DNA from: CAIOTO01 sp040389165
Lineage (GTDB): Bacteria; Pseudomonadota; Alphaproteobacteria; Paracaedibacterales; CAIOTO01
DNA: 64,000 nt
Direction of reading: 5' to 3'
Assembly (NCBI GenBank): GCA_040389165.1
Contig: JAZKAK010000003.1
Coordinates: 21,173-85,172 of the forward strand
Shown piece after piece: positions 1 to 7,437 of this stretch. Under the pieces are notes generated by a model. The model had not been told where the DNA came from. It made no database searches and was given only the letters and a program-made list of their open reading frames with translations. Made by a program: the position numbers and the translations under genes. Every line of letters begins with the position of its first letter. Position 1 is the stretch's first letter.

Positions 1-1
1 A

Positions 2-1861
2 GGAGCTGACAATCCTTTGCCTGATGCCGAAACAATAAAATTTAGTTTTTATCAAGCAACTTGGGATGGAAACCGTGATATTGTCTATTATTTGATTCAG
101 CATTGTGACCCAGTATTTTTTGATCCAAATGCCATAAATGTGGCACTAAACGCTGCTGCTTTTAATGGACATGTTGATATTGTAAAGTTGCTTCTTATAC
201 AGCGTGAGGGGATTTCTTTTCCTGATCGAGATTCGATTCAAAATGCATTTAATTTAGCGTGTGACTACGGCCATCTTGCATGTGTTATTGAACTACTTAG
301 CCAAAAACATCAAGAGACAGATATCGTTACAAAAGCTCATCTGATGCGTGAATTTAATTCCTTAGAGACCACTAACGCAACAACCTTTCAAAATGAGTCG
401 ATAGATCTGCCCCTTTTGACAGAAAACCGACTTTCTGTTCGAAACTATTTAGCCCATTGTATAGAAGAAAAGAAACCGCAATGGGATCGCGAGGCGGCAG
501 AAAAGAAAGTGCGCAGGAGAGAAGAAAAAATCGCACGGGAGGTAGAAGAAAAAATCGCACGGGAGGTAGAAGAATTGAGATTGCGGCAAGAGCAATTAGC
601 GCGTGAAGAAGCACAAAGAAGGGCACAACAAGCGCTAGCAGACGCAAGAGCAGGCAATGAACATGATGTTGATATTCATGTGTATGCATATGCCGTTGGG
701 GACGGTATAATTTCATATTTAGAATCGCATTTTCCAAGCATAGAAATACTATCAACTGAACAAATTTTGACTCGGATTGATGCCCTGATTGATCAATATT
801 ATGCGTCTGATGCCACAAAGATCGAACTCGCCAAACGCGCTATACGTTCAGGATTTGAATATGAATATGATGTTGGATTTAAAACAAATCGCTATATAAG
901 TCTTGTGCTTGCCTTTTTAGCGGAAATAAATACGTCACGCGAATCTTCTTCCAGTCAATCTTCTTCCAGTTCTAGCCGTACGGATCATGGTGATGTATAT
1001 GAAATTTGGTTGGATGGATTTATCCGTGAATCAATCGATGCATATCGTACTGCAGGCAGCAATGCAGTGGAAGGTCACGTTGGTCAACGCATAAGTTGTG
1101 CGGGCGGTGTAAATGAACGCGTCACTATGGGGCTTCGTCATGTGCATCCCGATATTGATGCAATTTGCGCACAACCAGAATCTAAAGTGCAAATCAAAAA
1201 CTTTATCAATAATCTTAATTTTATCCAATCAAGCAGGGCAGATCAGGTCGCGCATGAACTGATCCATCGCGGCATACATAGTCACAGCACGATTGAAGAA
1301 GTGCTTGCTGCGTATGAATCTTATTTAGATGATGGCATTCGCGCACATGGTGTTACAAAACAAAATTATAGTTCAGAGATTAAGAGTCTTATTAAAGACG
1401 TGCTTGTTTTCGTAAGAAGCGAAGATGGTTATGAAGCGTATATATTGCCGCGGATTATAATTATTGAAAACAGGGAAATAAGAGAGAAACAAGACCGTGA
1501 ATACGCTGAATCTGAAGTACGTGATCGTGAACATCACAAACAAGCTGCTGAGGGACGCGCAATGGCTACCGAAGATCAGGTAAGTCAGAATCAAAGAACA
1601 GCCGATCAGCAACGTATTCATGATATGCAGGAAGCCGAAGATCACGCTTCCCATTTATCGAAAGAGGCCTTGAGGGCCCATCATGCACAAAGGCTGACGC
1701 ACAAAGTGCATGAAGATCAGATTGGTCGCGCATTTGAGGCAGAGGCACGTAGGCAGTCTGAGGCAGAAAGACTCGAAATCAAAGCGCAACAGGATGCAGA
1801 AAAGCTAAGGAAAAGAAAAGAGCAAGCAGCAAGAAATGCCTCTGATTTTACTAAAAAATAG
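2..1861 (+). CDS. Ankyrin-repeat and coiled-coil protein, 5' end outside window
   Basis: The reading frame is open to the left edge (Gly-Ala-Asp-Asn-Pro precedes the first possible start, a TTG at 17), so the gene probably begins upstream. Residues ~1-100 carry ankyrin-type helices, for example the AAFNGHVDIVKLLL and ACDYGHLACVIELL segments. Residues ~155-215 are a highly charged coiled coil containing an exact 24-bp duplication (about 523-570) that encodes two EEKIAREV units. A Ser-rich patch follows near residue 315, and the last ~120 residues are again charged coiled coil (Glu/Gln/Arg/Ala-rich). The middle part matches nothing I recognise. Ankyrin proteins of host-associated bacteria often act on host proteins, but no secretion signal can be judged because the N-terminus is missing. 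Function is unassigned. Confidence 0.8.
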   Translation, partial: GADNPLPDAETIKFSFYQATWDGNRDIVYYLIQHCDPVFFDPNAINVALNAAAFNGHVDIVKLLLIQREGISFPDRDSIQNAFNLACDYGHLACVIELLSQKHQETDIVTKAHLMREFNSLETTNATTFQNESIDLPLLTENRLSVRNYLAHCIEEKKPQWDREAAEKKVRRREEKIAREVEEKIAREVEELRLRQEQLAREEAQRRAQQALADARAGNEHDVDIHVYAYAVGDGIISYLESHFPSIEILSTEQILTRIDALIDQYYASDATKIELAKRAIRSGFEYEYDVGFKTNRYISLVLAFLAEINTSRESSSSQSSSSSSRTDHGDVYEIWLDGFIRESIDAYRTAGSNAVEGHVGQRISCAGGVNERVTMGLRHVHPDIDAICAQPESKVQIKNFINNLNFIQSSRADQVAHELIHRGIHSHSTIEEVLAAYESYLDDGIRAHGVTKQNYSSEIKSLIKDVLVFVRSEDGYEAYILPRIIIIENREIREKQDREYAESEVRDREHHKQAAEGRAMATEDQVSQNQRTADQQRIHDMQEAEDHASHLSKEALRAHHAQRLTHKVHEDQIGRAFEAEARRQSEAERLEIKAQQDAEKLRKRKEQAARNASDFTKK

Positions 1862-1917
1862 TGGTTTACGTAGTGCTCACGTTTTTTGTTTGATACATTG
1901 AAAGACAACTCAAGCTG

Positions 1918-2080
1918 CATGCTACCCGTCACTTTTTGTCACTCCACCCTTGTCATTCCCGCGGAGGCGGGAATCCAGAAAAGCCCCTTTAAAAACCGTG
2001 AGTTTGGGGAGAGCTAAACAGCCTGGATCCCCGCCTCCGCGGGAATGACAGTAAGAAAAATAAAAGTGACGGGTAGCATG
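1918..2080 (+). mobile_element. MITE-like element, copy 1 (163 bp)
   Basis: Both ends are CATGCTACCCGTCAC and its inverse, with about 50 bp of imperfect terminal inverted repeat, and the inner part also pairs (CCAG/CTGG, CCCC/GGGG), so the element can fold into one long hairpin. It is flanked by a perfect 9-bp direct repeat, ctcaagctg, at 1909-1917 and 2081-2089, as expected of a target-site duplication. It carries no coding capacity. Same orientation as the copy at 44473; the copies at 9890 and 25464 are inverted. Confidence 0.88.
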
Positions 2081-2087
2081 CTCAAGC

Positions 2088-2245
2088 TGTTTGCCTTTGA
2101 AGCTTTATAGATCCTCGTGTCAAGCACGAGGATGACAAAGTTAGGAGTCCGAGGATGACAAAAGCTGGTCGAGGATGACAAAAGCTGGCCGAGGATGACA
2201 AAAGCTGGTCGAGGATGACAAAAGCTGGTCGAGGATGACAGAGCT
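2088..2245. repeat. GATC-hairpin repeat with 20-bp tandem extension
   Basis: A half copy of the GATC-hairpin family (ttgcctttgaagctttatagatcctcg onward, with the palindrome around 2111-2134) runs into a tandem array of a 20-bp unit (gaggatgacaaaagctggtc, about 4.5 copies, 2151-2240). The units differ by single bases. Together with the MITE before it and the 128-bp repeat after it, this fills the 1862-2416 gap; I see no gene there. Confidence 0.75.
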
Positions 2246-2277
2246 TGAGTGATAAGAACACACCCATTTAATCTGCA

Positions 2278-2406
2278 TAATACCGTTTTCACTAACTTTC
2301 AATTAGTGCAGTCCTCTGCAATATCTCTGTTGCTTATGTACAAGTGTACACTGCGCACCTCGAATTTTGATGTCTTACTACTCAAAACTTTTTGAAAACG
2401 GTATTA
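2278..2406 (+). repeat. TAATACC inverted-end repeat, copy 1 (~128 bp)
   Basis: The ends are TAATACCGTTTTC and its exact inverse GAAAACGGTATTA. The interior includes a near-palindrome around tgtacaagtgtaca. Nearly identical copies lie at 38590-38715 (two base differences) and 63223-63350 (one base shorter near the left end), and diverged copies at 19327, 42424, 48194 and 49239. Its end abuts the 3' end of the next gene (stop at 2417). Confidence 0.85.
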
Positions 2407-2416
2407 GAACCATATT

Positions 2417-4393
2417 TTACCCTTCTTCTTTTTCTAAAACAGGCGATCGAGGCGTTCCCTTTGACACATCCTGATTGGCGGCAGGCCATAAACGAATCGG
2501 AATAATATCAACGGTGTCACCTGTCGCTTTTGCTATTTGAAACATATATTCAACCGTTTTATTATTACCGACAACATCTTTAAAACGCCGTGCATTTTCA
2601 TCATCGCACGCGGCTATAACGGGCCTTGCTGATGTAATAACGTCATCTTCGCTCCATGTATCTGGCTGTCCGAGACCCTCCACTATGGCGCCCAGCTGCG
2701 TTCCATTAACAACATTCCAGACATAACTATTTTGATCGATATATTGATCTATATTATCAAAAATATTTGTAAGCAATACTTTTAACGAAACAGGCGGAGG
2801 CGGTAGAATTTTCTTAAAATCCTCTGGCACATCCTTATTTAAGCTAGCAGCGTCAGATCTCTTGCATATATCCAAAGCAGAAACCCAATTATTAAACGGC
2901 GTCAATGGCACTGGATTCAAATAAAGGCGAATCATATTAACAAGCGAAGTATCATTTTTTATGCGAAGAACATTAAGCGCTTCACGCACGTTGTCACGAC
3001 TTACTCTTAAATCAGGAGGAAGATTAGGCGCTAAAAATAACTCAAGTCTGCCGTCATCTGCTGACAGTGAATGCGCAAACTGATTATCTATAAATTCGCG
3101 TGATATCGGCATATCTTCAGCACGTAATCGGTCTGCACACTCATTGACACCCAGCACATATGTCCCTAAGAGTAACGTAAATTTGAGGGAATCAAGCTCC
3201 GTTTTGACTTCTTGACGTCCCTCCTTTTTAATAAACAACGGAAGTTCAACTAATAGTTTATCAAGAATAGACAGTCGATTTTTAATTCCTGGCCTAAAAC
3301 ATATACTGTACAGCGCTTCCATTGCGCCCTTTAATGTAGGGCGCAGACCTACGTATTCTTCGTAGCCAAGAATTTTAAATGTATTGTGGTCGTGTAGCAA
3401 CCAACTAACGGTATCAACGTGCCCATTACCTGTCGCCAAGACTAATGCTTTATCCATTGTTTCTGTACCAAAGGCAGTGGCAAATTTATAATTATAGCAA
3501 TATTTCATAATCAGAGGCTTTGTTAGCATTCTAGACACCACAATGCATGCATTCATAATGAAGAAATCACGTATAAAATGTGTTAAAGCTGTGTGGTGAT
3601 AACCGCTTGCTTGCCCTGGAATCGCTGAATATCCATTTGCGTAGTAATACAAATAAGCCGCACAGAGATATGGCGGAACAATCAACGACATTTGCCGTAG
3701 ACTTGGCTTAGTAAGCCAATCAAAATCTGTTGCTGCGCGTCTCCAAGATACCTCGAATAATAGCTCTATAAAAGGATGAAATCCATTTTTTGCTGCAACA
3801 AGAATGGCGTCATTAATTGCTTTTAACGAAGGGGTGGGGACATTATATCGATATAGAAATAAGGATTCAGCATGAAAAGAACTGCCATACGCGGCAGCGG
3901 TAACTAACAACTGATCAACCGTGTCAGAATCAGGTTTGAATGCTACATTTTCAGTACGCATAAGTTTAAAAAAATTTACATTAGCGCCTAATGCGATCGC
4001 AGCCCTTAAGCCAAGGGCAACACCTTCTTTTGATGCCATGAGTGTTTTAGCATGTCGCGTGATAACCGTGTTTGCTTCTTTAAAATTATTTGCATCACAT
4101 GCATTTTGGATTAATTGAGTAATATCGTTTAATGTCGGCTCTGGTGGCTCTGCTAAAAGTGCCGGTGTTTGCAAAAGTGTTTCTAATGGGAGAGAGGTAT
4201 TTGCGGGCGCAACGACTTCTTCAGCGTCTCTCTCAGGAAGAGGTGTATGAGCGAGTGCGTCAATTTGCGCAGCGTCAACACTAGCGGCACCATTTACTGA
4301 CGCAACAGAAAAATTCCGAGCAGGCTGACTGTCATCATCCATCGCGTATACAGCAAACGGCATCACAGATAAAAGCAATAGTTTTTTCAACAT
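2417..4393 (-). CDS. Secreted protein with weak ankyrin-like repeats
   Basis: I take the ATG at 4393 because it opens a clean signal peptide (basic MLKK start, hydrophobic core, VYA cut near residue 17). An upstream in-frame extension to 4513 would put a Phe/Leu-rich stretch in front and looks spurious. The mature protein of about 640 residues has an acidic, Ala/Pro-rich first 80 residues and then helical repeats. Two segments match the ankyrin pattern, AAKNGFHPFIELLF (~residue 200) and ATGNGHVDTVSWLL (~residue 315). The rest is not recognisable. A role outside the cytoplasm, perhaps toward a host, is inference from the signal peptide plus ankyrin-like repeats. Confidence 0.75.
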   Translation of the reverse strand: MLKKLLLLSVMPFAVYAMDDDSQPARNFSVASVNGAASVDAAQIDALAHTPLPERDAEEVVAPANTSLPLETLLQTPALLAEPPEPTLNDITQLIQNACDANNFKEANTVITRHAKTLMASKEGVALGLRAAIALGANVNFFKLMRTENVAFKPDSDTVDQLLVTAAAYGSSFHAESLFLYRYNVPTPSLKAINDAILVAAKNGFHPFIELLFEVSWRRAATDFDWLTKPSLRQMSLIVPPYLCAAYLYYYANGYSAIPGQASGYHHTALTHFIRDFFIMNACIVVSRMLTKPLIMKYCYNYKFATAFGTETMDKALVLATGNGHVDTVSWLLHDHNTFKILGYEEYVGLRPTLKGAMEALYSICFRPGIKNRLSILDKLLVELPLFIKKEGRQEVKTELDSLKFTLLLGTYVLGVNECADRLRAEDMPISREFIDNQFAHSLSADDGRLELFLAPNLPPDLRVSRDNVREALNVLRIKNDTSLVNMIRLYLNPVPLTPFNNWVSALDICKRSDAASLNKDVPEDFKKILPPPPVSLKVLLTNIFDNIDQYIDQNSYVWNVVNGTQLGAIVEGLGQPDTWSEDDVITSARPVIAACDDENARRFKDVVGNNKTVEYMFQIAKATGDTVDIIPIRLWPAANQDVSKGTPRSPVLEKEEG

Positions 4394-4712
4394 ATATACA
4401 ATTTCATTAAAAATTAACAATAAATAATTATTATTTTCGTTTCTGTGCACAATAAAAAAACGAATTCCTCCTCGTCGCATGAAGCACATAAATAAAAAGA
4501 ACAAGAATAACAAAAGAATTTATGAATTTCACAATACTAACTATTATTTTGATTATTCTTGTGTTAATATGATCGCTTAAGAAGGTTTGACATTTACGCC
4601 ATTTACGTAACCCTGGAATGCCCCACGAAATGTGTGGAATATCGTTGCAGAGATCGGCTGATATTTGCTATCGATAGTGAAGATTCTGCTTTGTCATTCC
4701 CTGATTTATTAA
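4394..4712. other. Intergenic stretch, no gene seen
   Basis: AT-rich sequence between two diverging genes. It probably carries the promoters of the secreted ankyrin-like gene (leftward) and murC (rightward), but I cannot place -35/-10 boxes with confidence. No open frame of note. Confidence 0.5.
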
Positions 4713-4851
4713 TGTGTCATCTTCGGGCTCTACCCGAAGATCTCTACAGTTAAAGGCTTATATAGTTTATCATTGCAAACCCAATAAAAAGCATTGATGA
4801 TTATTCTCCCTATCACCTTTATAGATCCTCGGATCAAGTCCGAGGATGACA
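4713..4851. repeat. Diverged copy of the GATC-hairpin composite repeat
   Basis: The left hairpin (tgtcatcttcgg ... ccgaagatct, 4713-4744) and right hairpin (agatcctcggatcaagtcc ... gatgaca, 4824-4851) are in the inverted arrangement seen in the 129-bp copies at 35647 and 40047. The stretch between them has diverged. The element ends 36 bp upstream of the murC start, so it lies in the murC leader. Confidence 0.65.
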
Positions 4852-4887
4852 GACTGAAAACAACAAAAACACTTAACAGGAGCCACC

Positions 4888-6384
4888 ATGAACCCCCTCG
4901 GCATATTTCCTAATAAAACACAAAAGGCGATCCATTTTATCGGAATCGGTGGCATAGGAATGAGCGGCATTGCTGAGGTCCTGCACAATCTCGGCTACAA
5001 AGTAACAGGATCTGATGCGGGCGAAAATCAAAACACGCAACGATTGACAGGGCTTGGTATCCACATAACCGTTGGGCATAACGCTGACACAGTTAATGAT
5101 TGCTTGGTTATTGTTGTATCTTCAGCGATAAAACAAAATAATCCAGAGATCGTCCGGGCAAGAGAACGTCGCATCCCCGTTATTCAGCGCGCCGAAATGC
5201 TTGCCGAGCTCATGCGTCTTAAAAAATCAGTTGCCATCGCAGGTACACACGGCAAAACAACAACCACCTCCCTTATGGCATGCTTATTTGAAACAGCTGG
5301 ACTTGATCCAACAATTGTAAATGGTGGCATTCTCAATGCATATAACACAAATGCGCATCTTGGCACAGGTGATTGGATTGTGGTTGAAGCCGATGAATCA
5401 GACGGTAGTTTTACAAAACTACTCCCCACAATTAGCGTCGTTACCAATATTGATCCAGAACATATGGAACACTACAAAACAGTCGAGAATCTCGAAGCTG
5501 CTTTTATTAAGTTCATTCACAACATGCCCTTTTATGGGGTTGGCGTTTTATGCTCAGACCATCCAGTCGTTGCAGGTCTGCTGACCAAAATCACCGAAAG
5601 ACGACTTGTAAGTTACGGCCTAGAAGAAGGCGCCATGGTGCGCGCTGTAAATATTCGCCCAAATGCCAGCGGTGTGACGTTCGATATTGATCTCGCACCC
5701 GATTTAGCCTTGCATTTCCAATCTGCTCAATCAAATGTTCTGGGCTTCCCACGAAGAATTCGCGATGTAACGTTACCGATGATGGGACTACACAATGTGC
5801 AGAACTCACTCTCTTTGGTTGTCGTTGCGCAAGAACTTGGCATCAGCGATGACGTTATTCGTCAATCATTTGCGAACTTTAAAGGCGTTAAACGTCGTTT
5901 CACAACCGTTGGTGTCAGCGGAGGTGTTACCGTTATTGATGACTATGCGCACCACCCTGTTGAAATCAAAACCGTTGTAAAAGCCGCAAAGCAAGCCTGC
6001 CCTAATGGCAAAACAATCTTTGTTGTGCAGCCACATCGTTATTCACGCTTGAATGATTTATTTAATGATTTTGCACATGCCTTTGATGGGTGTGATCACG
6101 TAATTATCGCGCCTGTTTATTCCGCGGGTGAAGAACCAATCGAGGGCATTAATTCGGCGACGTTAGCAAAAGCGATGCGTGCTGCAGGTGTATCGCATGT
6201 TTATGATTTAGCTGAACAACGCGAATTGCCATTATTGATCCGTCGTATTGCACACGCTGGCGACATGGTTGTGTGTATGGGGGCGGGAACAATCACGTAT
6301 TGGGCAGCGGCATTGCCAGGGCAACTGGACTCATTGTGGGACGATGAACTCAGCGTCAAAAATGGCAATTCGGTGCATGCATGA
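4888..6384 (+). CDS. murC: UDP-N-acetylmuramate--L-alanine ligase
   Basis: MurC adds L-Ala to UDP-N-acetylmuramate with ATP, the first amino-acid step of peptidoglycan precursor synthesis in the cytoplasm. The N-terminal Rossmann segment GIGGIGMSGIAEVLH (residues ~19-33), the ATP loop AGTHGKTTT (~117-125), the VEADESDGSF region (~168) and the C-terminal VVQPHRYSRL and APVYSAGEEP stretches are all present. The length of 498 residues is close to the usual ~470-490. The start is preceded by an aacaggagccacc leader with a clear AGGAG. It overlaps murB by four bases (ATGA), so the pair is translationally coupled. ddl and ftsQ/ftsA, which commonly follow in alphaproteobacteria, are not here. Confidence 0.97.
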   Translation: MNPLGIFPNKTQKAIHFIGIGGIGMSGIAEVLHNLGYKVTGSDAGENQNTQRLTGLGIHITVGHNADTVNDCLVIVVSSAIKQNNPEIVRARERRIPVIQRAEMLAELMRLKKSVAIAGTHGKTTTTSLMACLFETAGLDPTIVNGGILNAYNTNAHLGTGDWIVVEADESDGSFTKLLPTISVVTNIDPEHMEHYKTVENLEAAFIKFIHNMPFYGVGVLCSDHPVVAGLLTKITERRLVSYGLEEGAMVRAVNIRPNASGVTFDIDLAPDLALHFQSAQSNVLGFPRRIRDVTLPMMGLHNVQNSLSLVVVAQELGISDDVIRQSFANFKGVKRRFTTVGVSGGVTVIDDYAHHPVEIKTVVKAAKQACPNGKTIFVVQPHRYSRLNDLFNDFAHAFDGCDHVIIAPVYSAGEEPIEGINSATLAKAMRAAGVSHVYDLAEQRELPLLIRRIAHAGDMVVCMGAGTITYWAAALPGQLDSLWDDELSVKNGNSVHA

Positions 6385-7373
6385 CCGATCCAACTGCCAA
6401 CACCACGGCCAACGACATCGCCAACACCACGGCCAACGCCACTGCCACCGACACAGCCAATGACGCCGAACTAGCGCCGCTGTTCTCTCTTCCAACAGTG
6501 CGTGGACGCTATGTGTTTGCTTTTGATTTATCAAAGGTAACCTGGTTCAAGGTCGGTGGTGCGGCAGATGTTTTATTTAGACCAAAAGATGTTGAAGACC
6601 TCATCACCTTTATAAAAGACAAAGACCCTGCGATGCCAGTCACTATGCTTGGCGCTGGATCAAACGTATTGGTGCGTGATGGGGGCATTAAAGGGGTTGT
6701 CATTAAGTTAGGCTCTGGCTTTTCAGACATTGTCTTTCATGACACAGAAACATCAGCAGAAATTATCGTTGGCGGCGCGTGTTTAGACCGCACACTTGTA
6801 TTAGCGTGCGCTGAAAAAGGCTTATCAGGCCTTGAATTCTTAGTCGGCGTCCCCGGCACCATTGGCGGAGCCATCGCCATGAATGCAGGTGCTTATGGCT
6901 TTGAGATCAAAGACTTCTTAAACTGGGTTGAAATTGTAAGCACTGACGGCGTATTAATGCGACTCTATGCAGCTGAACTTTCCATGGGCTATCGCAAAGG
7001 GAATTTGCCAAAAGGCGCTATCATTGTACGCGCCAGCTTTACCCTGCGTAACGATGATCCCGATGCCATTCACACACGCATTACTGCCTATTTGCAACAA
7101 CGAGAAGACACACAACCCGTTCGTGGACGCACAGGCGGCAGTACATTTAAAAACCCAACCGACATGGCAGCATGGAAGCTTATCGATCAAGCAGGTTGCC
7201 GCGGCCTATCCATCAACGATGCACAAGTCTCTGAAAAGCATTGCAATTTCTTGCTCAACCTTGACACAGCAAAAGCCACCGATTTAGAACAATTGGGCGA
7301 ACGCGTGCGCCAAGCTGTGAAAGACACCAGCGGTGTTGAGCTGGAATGGGAAATCATCCGTTTAGGGGAATGA
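6381..7373 (+). CDS. murB: UDP-N-acetylenolpyruvoylglucosamine reductase
   Basis: MurB is the FAD enzyme that reduces UDP-GlcNAc-enolpyruvate to UDP-MurNAc. The FAD-binding segments TWFKVGGAADVLF and LGAGSNVLVRDGG, the GVPGTIGGAIAMNAGAYG loop, the catalytic Ser region GRTGGSTFKNP and the C-terminal catalytic Glu (ELEWEI) are intact. The ATG overlaps the murC stop. Residues ~2-28 are an odd low-complexity tail of Thr, Ala and Asn in imperfect repeats (TANDIANTTANATATDTAND), in front of the point where MurB homology normally begins (LPTVRGRYVF). The tail comes from a short DNA tandem repeat around 6393-6462 and is probably not needed for catalysis. Confidence 0.96.
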   Translation: MTDPTANTTANDIANTTANATATDTANDAELAPLFSLPTVRGRYVFAFDLSKVTWFKVGGAADVLFRPKDVEDLITFIKDKDPAMPVTMLGAGSNVLVRDGGIKGVVIKLGSGFSDIVFHDTETSAEIIVGGACLDRTLVLACAEKGLSGLEFLVGVPGTIGGAIAMNAGAYGFEIKDFLNWVEIVSTDGVLMRLYAAELSMGYRKGNLPKGAIIVRASFTLRNDDPDAIHTRITAYLQQREDTQPVRGRTGGSTFKNPTDMAAWKLIDQAGCRGLSINDAQVSEKHCNFLLNLDTAKATDLEQLGERVRQAVKDTSGVELEWEIIRLGE

Positions 7374-7437
7374 TTTTTCAAACAGAAATGAGGGCGAATG
7401 TATCGATAACACCCACCCCCCATTTACCGTTAAAATC

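Noticed and set aside
2151..2240. Possible CRISPR array
   Set aside because: Direct tandem units with no unique spacers, and no cas genes anywhere in the window. The same holds for 35523-35660 and 39991-40050.
2014..2292. Minus-strand frames of 61-92 codons across the MITE and hairpin array
   Set aside because: They translate only repeat units (HPRPAFVILG-type) and have no ribosome site; similar frames appear wherever this repeat occurs (35462, 40009, 40121).
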